Shown here: piece after piece, positions 48,254 through 61,500 of the stretch | Layout of the letters: every line of letters begins with the position of its first letter | Position numbering within the stretch: the first letter of the stretch is position 1 | NCBI GenBank assembly: GCA_016946835.1 | Contig: JACVTC010000202.1 | Span: 135,001-199,000 of the forward strand | Length of the DNA: 64,000 bases | Source of the DNA: Neocallimastix lanati (nom. inval.) | Lineage: Eukaryota; Neocallimastigomycota; Neocallimastigomycetes; Neocallimastigales; Neocallimastigaceae | Reading direction: 5' to 3' | Notes under the pieces: generated by a model | Database searches by the model: none | Told to the model about the DNA's origin: nothing | The model's input: only the letters and a program-made list of their open reading frames with translations | Program-made: the position numbers and the translations under genes

Positions 48254-49240
48254 TCATTACTTACTACCTATATCTTTAATTATTTCTTGTAAATGTAACT
48301 AACTTTTTTTTGTACATTAATTTCATAAAAATAAATATACATTTATATGTATATAAAATAATATTATTGAATAAATTACTATATCATGTTAATATTAAAA
48401 ATTTTGATCATTAATTTATTACCATTCTTAATTACATTATAATATATCAGTAAACTTAATTCAATAATATATCTGTTAAACTTTAATCATTAGCATATCA
48501 GCTAACTTTATTAATTATAAAATTATTAAATATTATTTTTAATTATAACAATAACATAATGTCAATACAAAAAGCATAATATTAAAATTTAAAAGAGATA
48601 TATATTATTTAATATTATAATATATTACAATATAATAATATAATATTTGTAATATATAGGTATTTAATTCGTCCATATATTCTATTTTTATTTATTTTTT
48701 ATGGATTGTTTACTATTCTATTAATCAATATATATATTATTTAATATGAAGAATCCAATAGTTTTAGGAAAAGTAAAAAAAATGGAATTTTTTTTAATTT
48801 TAATATTGATAATTATATAATAATAGTAATTATAAAATTAATTTTTATTCAAGCTTTTTTTTTTTTATAAGGAATAGTATTAATTATGATAGAATAATTC
48901 ATAATGATTTAGTTCAGACATAGCCTTAAAATAATAATATAAATCATACTGGAAAATTAAAGATCACTTATGATAGTAATATTAAATTTCCTCCCTTATA
49001 TTAAAGAATAAAAAAGTGAAAAATCTACTCATATAATAATAATAATTCATTAAACTTTTTATTTCTGATGTCATTTTAAATAATGTTTTCCATTTAATTA
49101 ATTTTATTTATTTATTCAATTATTTATTACTTTTTTTAAGTAATTGATTTTGAATATAAATTTTATTTATGATGCTTTATTAGTTAAATTAATAAAAGGT
49201 ATTTACAATAATTTTTTAATACATTTTTCAATTTTTATTA
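48151..49240. other. AT-rich intergenic region
   Basis: (TTTA)n at 48205-48255 and A/T DNA without frames. The part nearest 49240 may include the rest of the 3' LTR of the copia remnant to its right, but its outer end cannot be placed. Confidence 0.5.
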
Positions 49241-50600
49241 TATTAAAAATTTGTGGCTTAATATAGTAGTAAATATCTTTTAAATGGATTATTTAAAGTC
49301 TTATAACATTAATAATTAATTTTATTAATAAAATTGTTTAAATATTAGAAATATAAATTTTTTATATTATTAATTTAATTTTTGTCAACTTTGGTTCGTT
49401 TATGTTTTTAGATTAAATGTCTAGCATTTCTTCATTGCTTATATAATCGAGCTATATTTTATCATTTTTATAAGTGTCAAATATAAAGTCTTCCTAATAC
49501 CCATGTGATAAATGTTATTATTATAATGACTATTGTTGTTTTAAATTTAATTTGTTATTATTGTGAATTGTTTTTCTTTATTGAATAATTCATATGTTAT
49601 TTTATTTAACCAAATAATTTGAGTTAATTATTCAGTGCTAATAAAGTAATGATTCTGATTTTCTATGATTAAATCCAGCTTTAATTAGGAATAGAAATTC
49701 ATTTTCTGCCTAAAATCATCAAGCCATAGAGTTGCCTTTTTCAGAAGTCGAAATCCTTTACCATAATTTATATTTCCTTTGGATATTGTAACATATATAT
49801 TTCTATGCCTAATGGAGCATTTAGATATATAGCTTAAATATCCATTTAATAAGTATTCCATTTAAATTTTGCTAAAAAAAATAAAATTATCCTAATTAAA
49901 TATCCATCCTTTTCCAGAGTAATCGTCATCGAAAGTTAATATATATTTATTATTGTTTATTGATTCAATACAATGGGACTAATTGGCCCCCATTATATTT
50001 AAATAAATAATTTCATTTTTATAAGTAGCATTAGGTGTGATACAATTATATGGTTTTCCATTCAAGATCGATATATTAGCATTTTTTACACTCATTTAAA
50101 TTGATTTTATTTAACTTTAAATATTTTTCAAAAATTTTTTTGTAATAATATCCTACTATATTGTTTTAAATTTTATAGAAAAATTTTCGTTGACACAATT
50201 AATTTTATTTATTTTATTTATATTGGACCAGAGTTTATTCAATGTTTTAATTTTGAAATAGTTTTGTTTATTTCCATAGGTTTTAAATATTAATTCTCCA
50301 TTATTCTTTATTTCGAGTTTGGGTTTATAATTTTCCTTATTAATTTTACATATTATTTCAGATTCGGCTAGTTTTGAACCGCTTAATAAATTTATTGCTA
50401 TATGATCTGAGTACCAAACATTTAAATTTGATATTTTGATTATTGATTTTACCCTCAAAAGAGTATAATGATTTGTTAATGAATTTTTTAATTTCTTTCA
50501 TACTAAAATTTGTGGCTTAATCTATTTAGTATTTTTTTTATACATATTATTTAAAGTATTGTAATAAAATTATTAGTAATTTAATTTTATTCTAAACTTT
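49241..50600 (-). mobile_element. Decayed Ty1/copia element with LTR remnants
   Basis: On the minus strand from 50458, a protease-like start (NLNVWYSD) leads to an integrase piece (KYILTFDDDYSGKGW near 49930), then directly to RT pieces (IYLNAPLGIEIYM near 49830) and the RNase H end (LDYISNEEMLDI near 49440). Large parts are deleted and stops are frequent. AAAATTTGTGGCTTAAT with similar following sequence occurs at about 49247-49330 and again at about 50504-50590, outside the coding parts, so these are likely LTR remnants. Confidence 0.7.
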
Positions 50601-50723
50601 ATTATTTTATTTATTATTTATCATTTAATATATATATATATTTAAAATTATATATTATTATACAAAACTAATATATTATTTTATATTATATTTATTATTT
50701 TTTTTTTTTTTTTTTTTTTTTTT

Positions 50724-50888
50724 GACAAGCAGTAATTATACTTGGGTAAGGAGCGCCAATGCAGAGTAACTGTAAGGCAGTCCAGCAGGGACAGGACCAC
50801 CTACTAAGTAGGAAGTTAGATAAGGGCTCTAGTAATAAACCATTGTGTGTCTACGGATGTGCAGCTGGGGAGAAATCCTGCTACGGTC
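50724..50888 (+). mobile_element. LINE-B-related 3'-terminal fragment
   Basis: AGGAGCGCCAATGCAGAGTA followed by GTAAGGCAGTCCAGCAGG aligns with the LINE-B end (AAGAGCGTCAATGCTGAAG, then GTAAGACAGGCCAGCAGG). GC content is higher than the surroundings. Poly(T) precedes it at 50700-50723 and an (ATTTATT)n array follows. It is too short to classify further. Confidence 0.6.
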
Positions 50889-51077
50889 GTTATTATTATT
50901 TATTATTTATTATTTATTATTTATTATTTATTATTTATTATTTATTATTTATTATTTATTATTTATTATTTATTATTTATTATTTATTATTTATTATTTA
51001 TTATTTATTATTTATTATATTTATTATATTTATTATTTATTATTTATTATTTATTATTTATTATTTATTATTTATTA
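50889..51077. repeat. 7-bp (TTATTTA)n satellite
   Basis: About 27 heptamer units with three shortened units near 51015-51030. The three overlapping Tyr/Leu/Ile-rich frames are products of the 7-bp period. Confidence 0.95.
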
Positions 51078-51589
51078 TAAATAGTGTTATTAATAGTACT
51101 TCTACTACAAATATATATAATAGAAATATAAATCATACTTAATACATAAATTAATTTAATAATTATAAAAATAAAAAATGTTTCAACATTATTATATTTT
51201 TATATTTTATTCTAAATATTATATTCCATATTATTATTGATATAATTTATTCTATAAAATAATTTGTTTTAATATAAATTACATATGTACATTAAATCAA
51301 TTTACTAAAATTATTTTCATATTAAATAAAGTTCATTGAATAACAAATAATAATAATTATGGTTATTATATTTGGAAATGGAAACTGGTAAAAGTAAATA
51401 TTTATTATTTAATTAACACTAATTATGTATCTGTAAATATTAAAGTTTGAGAAAATAAATAAATTGTCAATATAAAATAGCAATTATATATTTGGTTGTT
51501 TTTTTTTATAAATTAAAGATGGATTTAAAAAATATTTTTTCATTAAATTCACATTTTTTTATTTTTTTTTTTATTATTTATTATTTATT

Positions 51590-52015
51590 TCTTATTATTT
51601 ATTAATAAATATTTTATTATTTATTATTTATTGTTTATTATTTATTATTTATTATTTATTAATAAAAACTCTTTTTTATTATTTATTATTCATTAATAAA
51701 TACTTTTTTTTATTATTTATTATTTATTATTTATTATTTATTATTTATTATTTATTAATAAATACTCTTTTTTATTATTTATTATTTATTATTTATTATT
51801 TATTATTTATTAATAAATACTCTTTTTTATTATTTATTATTTATTATTTATTATTTATTATTTATTAATAAATACTCTTTTTTATTATTTATTATTTATT
51901 ATTTATTATTTATTAATAAATACTCTTTTTTATTATTTATTATTTATTATTTATTAATAAATACTCTTTTTTATTATTTATTATTTATTAATAAATACTC
52001 TTTTTTATTATTTAT
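51590..52015. repeat. Compound minisatellite of TTATTTA heptamers and an AATAAATACTC spacer
   Basis: Blocks of 2-6 TTATTTA heptamers are each followed by TTAATAAATACTCTTTTT. At least eight blocks are seen, and block length shrinks towards the right. Variable heptamer number within a fixed spacer suggests slippage inside a higher-order tandem repeat. Confidence 0.88.
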
Positions 52016-52023
52016 TATTATTT

Positions 52024-52251
52024 CCTGGATATATAATAAATAATATTAGTATTTTTCATCCTAAAATTATAGTATTTACTTTCTTAATCTCTATTTCTTG
52101 GATTTTTGGTTGTTTATTACATCAATATATTATTTTCTATTTCTTTAGAATGTATGAAAAAATTTCAACTTTTATTATGATTCTTAATCCTATTATTAGT
52201 ATTTTATTTGGTATTATTACAATGTTATTAGCATCTTGTATTTCTCGATGA
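52024..52251 (+). other. Open hydrophobic frame, possible membrane-protein fragment
   Basis: A frame of about 75 codons reads PGYIINNISIFHPKIIVFTF, then SWIFGCLLHQYIIFYFF and TFIMILNPIISILFGIITML before TGA at 52249-52251. Two or three segments could span a membrane, and composition is less repetitive than the flanks. It faintly resembles the last helices of drug/metabolite-type transporters. No start codon precedes it because the minisatellite abuts. A terminal exon or pseudogene piece, not certain. Confidence 0.25.
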
Positions 52252-52259
52252 TATTGAAA

Positions 52260-53090
52260 CCACAGAATATATAAAGACAAAGAAAAAATTAAAAAAAGCA
52301 AATGTTATACATGCAAAAACATAATTTATTATCAAATACCAATACCAAACATAACTACAAAAAAAACAGAATTTTTCCCTCAATAAATCAACTAAAAGAC
52401 CTAGCAATCCTATCAATTTAGATGACATGAAAAGATTGAAGTTTGACAAATACCTTTCAATAAATAACATCGTTACCAATATTCTGCTTACTTATAAACA
52501 AACTATCAAATGTAGAATGAAAAAGTTTTGAATCAATGGAATTAACGCGTAATTATCAAATTTTTATGACAATAACAGAAGGTAAAGTTCCTATATCAAT
52601 AAAATGGGTCTTCAACATTAAAAGAGATAGTAATGACAATATTATTAAATATAAAGCTTATCATGTCGCTTGTAGTTTTGCTCAGAAACAGGTGATTGAT
52701 TTTGAACTAACGTTTTCCCCTACTCTTAATATTGATAGTTTAAAACTAATTACTACCCTCACTTTAAAATTCCAATGGAAGTTAATTCAATTTGACATTA
52801 ATATAGCCTATCTCAATGCACCCCTTGATAAAGAAATCTTTATTTCTTTTCCACCAGAGAATATCAATTTTAGTCCATAGCTACTGGCTTCTTAATAACG
52901 CACTTTATGGTTTACGATAATCTGATTTCCAATGAAGCTTGTTCTTTATTAAAAATTATAACTTCACTCAACTTATCTCAGATTAAAATCGACAACATTT
53001 TTCATTTCAGAAACATTTATTTAAAAAGTTTAAAAATCTCTGTTTATTTTAATATTAACATTTTATATTATAAATGTTCTTTTTTCTTTT
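52260..53090 (+). pseudogene. Ty1/copia reverse-transcriptase fragment
   Basis: 52536-52880 encodes KVPISIKWVFNIKRDSNDNI, IKYKAY, FAQKQVIDFELTFSPTLNID and LIQFDINIAYLNAPLDKEIF, the N-terminal half of a copia RT (RVT_2). After a frameshift at about 52880, WLLNNALYGLR and SDFQ continue the pattern to about 53000. Upstream sequence (52260-52530) looks like the IN-RT linker. The catalytic YVDD block is absent. It is probably a separate copy from the flanking copia pieces. Confidence 0.8.
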
Positions 53091-54933
53091 CTTTTTTTTT
53101 AATTAAATATCTTTTATTCAAAAAATTGAAAATAATATAGCTAATAATGATATATCCAATAAAAAGAAGATTAAAAATAATATAAAAAAATTAGTGAAAA
53201 AGAAATTTCTGAATTATTTTATCAATTTCAATTAACAATATATAGTTTAAGTTAAATAACTTGTTAATAATAAATATATTTTTTATTGATTAAAAAAAAA
53301 AAAAAAAAGAAAGAAATAGAAAGAAAACAAATGAAATTAAATATATTTTTATTGCTAAATAATAAAAATTCAAAATTATTAATTTATTATAATTATAATT
53401 ATTATCAAATATTATCAATGTAAAATAAATTTCATTTATTGAATTTTATTATTTTATTAGATTTCATAAATGTGAAAATGAATTATTTATATATATATAA
53501 TTAAATTAAGAAATAAATCCAAATCTGTTAAAAACTTAATTATAATATATATATATAAAAGCATTTTATTTCAAATATTAAATATGAATATTATAGAAAA
53601 ATTTTTAATTTACTTATTGATATCTAAATAGTTAAGAATATTATAATGTTCTATGAAGTATATAGAGTTATAACGGTATTATTCTATTATATGAGTTATC
53701 AATATTTCTAATTATATATATTAATTTAACTTGTTTTTGTTTTTTTAATAGTATATATATTAATTTCATTGATAAATCATTATATTTTCTTTATAATGAA
53801 AAGAAACTCTTAATTTAATAGATTAAATTAAATACGTATTGAATAATTAAAAGGTTCTCATTATATTATGTTAAATTTTTTGGTAAGATTATGAAAAAGG
53901 TTACAGTTGCGTAAAGATTCTCAAATTTGGGTTAAATTGGTCAGGTCAAGATGTTTGTATTAATTATAACAATTTAATTAAATTAAATAATAAATGACAC
54001 ACACAAAGTTTTATAATTAAGAATTAAATTTTAAAGATTTATGTTTTATTAGATCTTTATTTAATATATTTAATAATAAATTTTATTAAGATTTATATGA
54101 AGAGTTATTATTGTTATAATTAATATATCAACGTTATGTTAACAATTTACTAGGTTAAAAGGTTAATAATCTTATGAAGAATTCAAAGGATGGAATTTCA
54201 ATTCCTTTTTAACTAAACTATATAATAATTAACAACATAATTAAATAATACATTTTAATCTTAAAACATTCATACAAGTATATAAATTATATAAAATATA
54301 ATAATAAAATAATATTGATAAGAATCTTTTATTACAATAATTATATAATTATTTATAAAACAATTTAATACTAAAACTAATTAATAATAAAATAATATAA
54401 TAAAATAAAATAAAATGAATTAAATATTGAAACTAATTAAAAATTATAAAGAATTCCTTAGAATCTTTTAGAAAATAATTAAATAAAATTATATTATAAT
54501 TGTTAAATATTAGCTACATTATAATTATACATTATACATTGTAATGTTAACACGCCACAATTAACCACATTATTAATACATTAGTTATTAGATAGTTATT
54601 AGATAGTTATTAAATAGTTATTATAAATCTCATTTATTATATTTTGTTAAACTGTAATATTCTTTATTATCTTTATTATATAATATTCATATAATTAAAT
54701 ATAAATAAACAAAAGCCATATTAACTATAAATAATCATAATTGAAATTGTGAGATTTCAGTTACATTCTTAACAGATTAAGAGTCTCACTTACTTAATGA
54801 GCTATTAGCTATAAAAATACAAAAATTAAATTAAACAAGCTTGTTATAATTAAAATATTAAATAAATAATTTAAAATTTACAAATTCAAAAATTATTGAA
54901 ATTAGATTTCAAAATTAAAATTTCAAAATTTAA
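53091..54933. other. AT-rich region, may include the 5' LTR and leader of the copia element to the right
   Basis: No gene seen. The last 400 bases have modest GC (for example GTTAACACGCCACAATTAACC near 54546) and lead into the gag frame, so an LTR or leader could lie here, but no matching second LTR or primer-binding site was found. Confidence 0.45.
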
Positions 54934-56817
54934 ATTTTTTTTTTTTTAAAATTAATTAAAATTCAAAATTCTAAATTCCAAAATGGAAACAAATCTAAAA
55001 ATTCAGGAAATTTTGAAGAATCATCAACTTCACAAAACAATAATTATGAAAGTGAAGAACAAGAAATTCAAGATTACGAAAATGATGATTTTAATTTTTT
55101 GAAAGACTTTGAAGAAAATGTAAACAAACAAAATAATATTCCAAAGTCGAAAAGAAAACATATTGAAGAAAATGTAAACAAACAAAATAATATTCTAAAG
55201 TCGAAAAGAAAACATATTGAAGAAAATTTAAATGGCTTAGAAGAAAATGTCGAAAAACAATTCTCAATCTTAGATAGAAACACAAAAAAGATTATTAAAA
55301 GATTAAACAGAGCCAACGAAAAACTCATGAGAAGAAAGAAGTCAGATATGACAAATAAATCGGTTTTTAATTATCAAAATTTTAAATTTACTACAGAAAA
55401 CTTTCCAAGATGGTATAGAGCTCTCAAACGTCACTTAACAGCATTAGATCTTATTGATTGCATCAAAAAAGACCTAGATATTACAGAAATGGATGATGAT
55501 GAACTCAAGGAAGACTGTGCAACCCAAACCATCATCGAAAGCAGCTTAGATTCAACTACCGCCGAACTTATTGAAGGATGTGAAACCGCCTATGAAATGA
55601 TTATAAGATTAGAAAGTTACTTTTTGCAGGTTGGACCTTCAAAATTATATCAAATTGAATACCAAATCAAGAAACTAGAGGTCGAAAATGACGATATAAA
55701 ACTATATATAGACAAATTAAATTACTTATTTCGATTTCACGATAAGGAATCAAAAAGATGTGAAAAAACAAAATTAGACGAAGAAACTGAAATTTTATTT
55801 TCAGCTGAAGAAATTGTTAAATTTGGTGTTCCTCCAGTACTGTTAGTCGAATTTAAAACCTTTGAAGAATTAAAAGAACTGATAGCCTTGACTAGTGTTT
55901 TTATTAAAAAATACAAAGACATAAAGAAAATTGACTATAGCAACGAAACTACACAAGAGCTTTCGGTTAATAGAGTTAGAAATGGTAAATTACCATATAA
56001 GTTTAACAATGATTCTGATAAAGATAAAGGAAAAGAAAAATATTGTCACATTTGCCATAAACATGGACACACTACTGATGAATGTTTTTTAAATCCTAGA
56101 AGAAAAGATAGAAGAAATAATAAAAATCTTTCAAATGAAAACATCAGACACCAAGAAAGAAGCAGCACATCAAGAAACAATTCAAAAAACAAAAATTATC
56201 GTTCCAATAATATAGAAGGAATTAAAAATACTATTGATTTAGAAGACTCTGATGAACTTAGCGAAGATGAAATTTTCACTGGATTTTCAGGAAATATTAA
56301 TGTTAACGCTGTTTCCAAAGATACTCATATTTAATCAAAAAAAGGAATCAACAAGATGAATTATTGACAGCGGTACCTCATTAAATTTAACAAAAGAAGA
56401 AAAGGATCTAGATGACACCAAAATTGTCAACAACAAAATTATCACCTATCCTGATGGAAAATCTGACAAAATTGTAAAAGTAGGAACATATAATGGTGCT
56501 ATTAAAAATTTCGATTTCAAACTCTCAAAAGTCCACTACGCACCAAACATCAAACATAATTTAATTTCAACACATTATCTTGTCAGAAATAATTTTACCA
56601 TAATTATCGATTTCGATGAATATTTAAATAAGGATAGACTTCAATTATTCAAAAACAATAAACCAGTTGCGAGAATTTATGCCGACAAAGAAAATCTTTT
56701 CTCATTATACACTACTCCCTTTAAAATGTATAAATCTTTAAATATTGATATTAGCAATTTCGATTATGATCTTTGGCATGAACGATTAGGTCACTTCAAC
56801 AATAATAAAGATATTGT
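54934..56817 (+). pseudogene. Ty1/copia gag-protease segment
   Basis: The gag frame is open from about 54934 to 56334 without an in-frame ATG near its start (an ATG at 54983 is one frame off). It has coiled-coil repeats, a UBN2-type gag domain (FPRWYRALKRHLTALDLIDC, then YFLQVGPSKLYQI) and a CCHC knuckle (CHICHKHGHTTDEC). After a stop and frame change at about 56335-56365 comes the aspartic protease (IDSGTSLNLTKEE) and the gag-pre-integrase block (DLWHERLGHFNNN). Coding ends abruptly at about 56817, where the next copia piece runs in the opposite direction. Confidence 0.85.
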
Positions 56818-57875
56818 GAGGGTCTTCATTTGTATTTTGCATTTCTTGATTATTAGACGCGTTTTTATTTTTGGAATTTTTATTTTTATTAATTTCAATC
56901 ATGGTAGATTCGGGTTTATTAATTTTTACGCTAATATTTTCATTATTGGTCGTGTTATTTTCATTTATATTTGGATCTGAATCTTCATAAAAATTTTTAT
57001 CATTTTTTATTATTTTCGTATGATTTATTAAAATTAAAATTAAATTCAAAAAAGCTAGGATAAAGGTCAGAGTTGCTTCCTTTGTTTGCTATGGAAATAT
57101 TAGCTAGTTCATCCTCTTTGCATTAGATCTCCCTGACATGATGAATTTTAAATCTTCAAAGTCCATAATAATATAGCTATTACTTTTTTCACTAAAACCT
57201 AAAAATATACCTTTATTAGAATTTGGTTGGAACTTTTGTTTATTTTGTTTTTGTAATAAGTGACACAACCAAAAACTTTTATGTGGTTAATATTGGCTTT
57301 TTTGTTATAAAATACTTCATCTGGAATTTTATTACCAATTCCTGAATGTGGGATTTTGTTATAGATATAGTTGGAGTATTGGATTACAAAATCCCAGAAA
57401 TTGTCACTGAGTTTGGACCAAAATAAAATTGTTTTGGTGGAAGAAATAATAGTTTGATTATACCTTTCTGCTAATCCATTATTTTCAGGGTTGTAAGGTG
57501 GTGAATATATCTTTTCTATACCATTATCTTTACAAAAATTTTTAACCTTTTTGTTGTTGTATTCTCTTCCGTTATCTGATTTGAAATACCTAATTTTATA
57601 ATTATCTATTATATTATTTAACTGTTTTAAGAAATTTATAATAATATCCGGAGCTTCGGATTTACTCCTAATCAGAAATAACCAACTTTTTCTTGAGAAT
57701 TCATCAATAAATGTAATGATGAATCTTTTATTTGTAATTGAGTCATTTATGGGGCCAATAATATCAGAATGAATAGCTTCTAAAATCCTTTTTACTCTGG
57801 GGGTTGTTTGTTATGTGGAAGACGATTCATTTTTGTAATGTTGCAATCATCACACGTATTTAATTTAATGTTGCG
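56818..57875 (-). pseudogene. Ty1/copia integrase segment, opposite orientation
   Basis: On the minus strand from 57875: NIKLNTCDDCNITKM (the CxxC of the HHCC domain), then after a frameshift in a C-run HSDIIGP, RYFKSDNGREYNNKK, YNPENNGLAERYNQTI and HIKVFGC, then after a second frameshift KGIFLGFSEKSNSY and an Asn-rich linker. The DDE residues D, D and E are in place (SD, SDNG, AERYN). It meets the plus-strand gag-protease piece head-on at 56817, and its upstream end is cut by the Ty3 LTR. It is either an inversion within one element or two elements fused. Confidence 0.85.
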
Positions 57876-58520
57876 TTATAACAAAATATTATAATAAATA
57901 TAATAACACTCAAAAAAAAAAACAAAAATTATTTTATTTTTTATTTATTTTTTTTCTTTTATTATAATTATTTTATTAATTATATTTATTATAATACTAT
58001 AAGCCGCAAGGGTTGATATAGTATTAATATTAAAAAAAGTTTTATTAATAAATTAAGTTTTATTAACTAAACAAAATTAAAATAAAAAACACAAAGAAAA
58101 GAATATTTGTTAATAAGAATTTTACTCATATTTATATTTTTTTCAAAAGTTAAAGTTATTAAAAAATAAAAATAAAAGTTTCTAAAAAGTTCTTAAAAAT
58201 CGAAAAATTTAGAAAAAATAGAAAACAATAGAATTAAGAATTTAATAGAATAAATTTTAATTAATTAAACACAAGAATTATCAAGAAATTCTAGTAATTT
58301 CTTGAACTATAAAGAATCTTCTAGATATTTTTTAGAATAAAACTATAAAATAATAATAAATGTGAATCGAACCCTAAGTAGTTTGATTCATGGTATTAGT
58401 TACTAACAACTATACCAGAAATAATATTTTTTAAATTTAATTATTTGTTTTAAAACTTTATTGAAAAATAATACTAAATATTAAAATAATAAAATAATTG
58501 TAATTATTGATTCTGTTATA
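57873..58520 (-). repeat. Probable 3' LTR of the Ty3/gypsy element
   Basis: The block lies between the end of Ty3 coding plus a purine tract (minus strand TAAGGGAGAGAG, about 58521-58532) and the interrupted copia integrase. Both ends are the palindrome GTTATAAC (57873-57880 and about 58513-58520), giving terminal inverted repeats without the usual TG...CA. No second LTR copy is visible up to 64000, so this is by position only. Confidence 0.6.
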
Positions 58521-58530
58521 ACTCTCTCCC

Positions 58531-61500
58531 TTAGAGACGGATTCCAGACGTCTTAGGTTTTGGTTTATTTGGAAACTTCTTGTGGAATTCGGCAAGAAGT
58601 TTATTGCAATGAAGATTCTCAAAAGGTTCCCATGAGTTTTCAGAATCATCATAACCTTTCCAATGAATTAAATATTTAATTTTGTTATGAAATTTCTTTG
58701 AATCAAGAATAGATTCAACTTCATATTCTTTTTCTCCATTAAGTATAATAGGTTTTGGAGTTGGGATATTTCTTTCTGTAAATTCATTTTCATAGGCTGG
58801 CTCAAGAAGTGAAACGTGGAAAACTGGAAAGACCCTAAAAGAGTTTGGTAACTTTAATTTATAACTTACATCTGAAATTTTCTTTAAAATAGTAAATGGA
58901 CCAGATTTCTTAGGAGCAAGTTTACCTTTTTTATTATTTATTAAATCATTCCTTAACAGCCAAACTTTTGAGCCAACTTTAAACTCAGGCGGAGACATAT
59001 GTTTATCATCATAATATTTTTTTTGAAAATTAACTGCACTTTGAAGATTTTCTTTAAGTACATTTCTTAATTCTTTTAGGTCTTTAGCAATAATTTCAGC
59101 ACGAGGGACAATAGAAACATCTGGAGTAGAAGGATCAAATTTAGGATTGAACCCATAATTAAGAAAGAAAGGAGTAGCATTTGCAGATTCTTGTATTGTG
59201 TTATTCTAAGCAAATTCTGCAAGAGATAAATATTCCATCCAATTATTTTGTTGATAATTAACATAACATCTTAAGTATTGTTCAAGTATTGCGTTTACCC
59301 TCTCCGTTTGACCATTAGTTTGCTGATGATGAGCAGATGATAAACAAAGATCAACATGAAGTAAATTAAATAATCTATTCCAAAATTTAGAAGTAAACTG
59401 AGTACCTCTATCCGACACAATATCCTTTGGCAGACCATGAAGTTTGAAAATAGAATTAAGAAATTGTTCAGCACAATCCTCAGCAGAGGGAACTGATTTA
59501 AAGGGAACAAAATGAGCCATCTTCGTAAAGCGATCAACTACGACAAGAATACAAGACATACCATTGGAAGAGGGAAGATCTGTTATAAAATCCATTGAAA
59601 TTGATTCCCAAGGATTATTGCCAATGGGTAAAGATTTAAGTAAACCGTAAGGTTTATGACGAGGAGCTTTTGAAGCGCAGCACACATTACAAGTACGAAT
59701 ATATTTTTTAATATCCTTATGCATACCAGGCCACCAATAATTTCTAGAAACTAAGTCAGAGGTTTTATTTATGCCAAAGTGGCCAGCAGTAGGAGAATCA
59801 TGACAAGAACAAAGAATTTTAAATCTAAGGCATTCAGGAATATAAATAAGATTGTCATATAAAAGAATACCATTGGAGAACGAAAGGAGATCAACCGAAG
59901 CAATGGGTTTCTCATTAGCAGAAGGCTTTTCAAAATATATCTTAACATTATTAAAGAAAGGATCCTTGGAGTAACACTTTTTAATTTCATCTTGTAGATT
60001 TGATTCAATAGAGATACTTGAAGTAAAACAAAAATTTTCCGGTTTAAGTACTTGGTAAGGTTTAGCAGGTTCATGATTATCATAATCAGGACGGCGAGAT
60101 AAAGCATCTGGCTTACCACCGCGAGAACCTGGACGATACACAATTTGAAAGTCAAATCGAGTAAAGAACATTGACCATCTAATTAAACGTTGTGAAAGCT
60201 GTTCTGGTTTCTTAAAGTAGAGTAGATTTCTATGATCAGTAAGAACTTTAATAGTATTCTTAGCACCTTCTAAATAGTACCTCCAAGTTTCAAAAGCAGT
60301 CTTAATAGCAAGTAACTCTTTATCATAAATTGGATAATTGCATTCAGCAGAGGTAAAAGCTCTAGAATAGAAAGCAATTGGATGAAGCTTATTATCTTTA
60401 GAGCTAACTTGGGATAAAATACATCCAAGCGCAAAATTACTTGCATCCGTTTCAACAAAAAATTGAGAATTAGGATCAGCAGGAATAAGGATAGGAGCAG
60501 AAGTAAAAGAACGTTTAAGAAGTTCAAAGGAGTCATTAGCATCTTTTGACCAAACAAAAGGAACATTTTTTCTTGTAAGTTTATTAAGAGGATAAGCAAT
60601 TTTAGCAAAATTTTTTATAAAGCGTCTGTAGAAATTGGCTAGGCCAAGAAACGATTGAACTTCTTTAACTGTAGTTGGAGCAGGCCAATCTAAAATAGCT
60701 GAGACTTTCTTAATATCCATCTTAAGACCATCTGAAGATACATAATATCCTAAAAATTTAACTTCGAACTTATCAAACTCACATTTTTCAAGGTTAACAT
60801 GTAAATGAAATTTCCTAAGTTGTAATAGTACTTTTTTAACGTGTAAATGATGTTCAGAAAGATCATCAGAAAAAATGATAATATCATCAATATAGGCATA
60901 ACAAAATTTACCTAAATAGTCACTTAATGCAGTATCAATCATTCTTTGAAAACAGGCAGGTGCATTCTTGAAACCGAAAGGCATAACTCTAAATTCAAAG
61001 TGTCCTAAGCTACATACAAAAGCTGTTTTGTATTCATCTCCAGACCTGATACGAATTTGGAAGTAAGCAGATTTTAAATCAAGCTTTGAGTAATACTTAT
61101 GACCAGGAGCTTTATTAAAAATAACAGTTGTTAAAGGCATAGGATAACTATCTCTAATGGTGATTTCATTAAGTTTCCTAAGATCAATACACATACGTAA
61201 ATCACCATTATCTTTTGGAGCAAATAAAATTGGATGACCAGCTTCTGATTTTGACCTAACAATAAAACCGTATTTTAAATAGTCTTTAATAATTTTTTCT
61301 AAAGCTATTTCTTCGGGAATTGTAAGGGGATAAATTGCACTATAATATAACTTAGTATTAGGTTTAAGGTCAATAGCACAATCAAAACTAGAATGAGGAG
61401 GTAAGATTTTAGCTTCTTCTTCACTAAATACATCAGAGAATTCTAGATAAATGGCGGGAAGTGTTTTATTTGGAGTATCCATGTTTGGGGAAGAGGCAAT

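Noticed and set aside
50759-51142. Three overlapping Tyr/Leu/Ile-rich frames
   Set aside because: A 7-bp repeat is open in all three frames. Only the first 130 bases carry non-repeat sequence, and these match a LINE 3' end.
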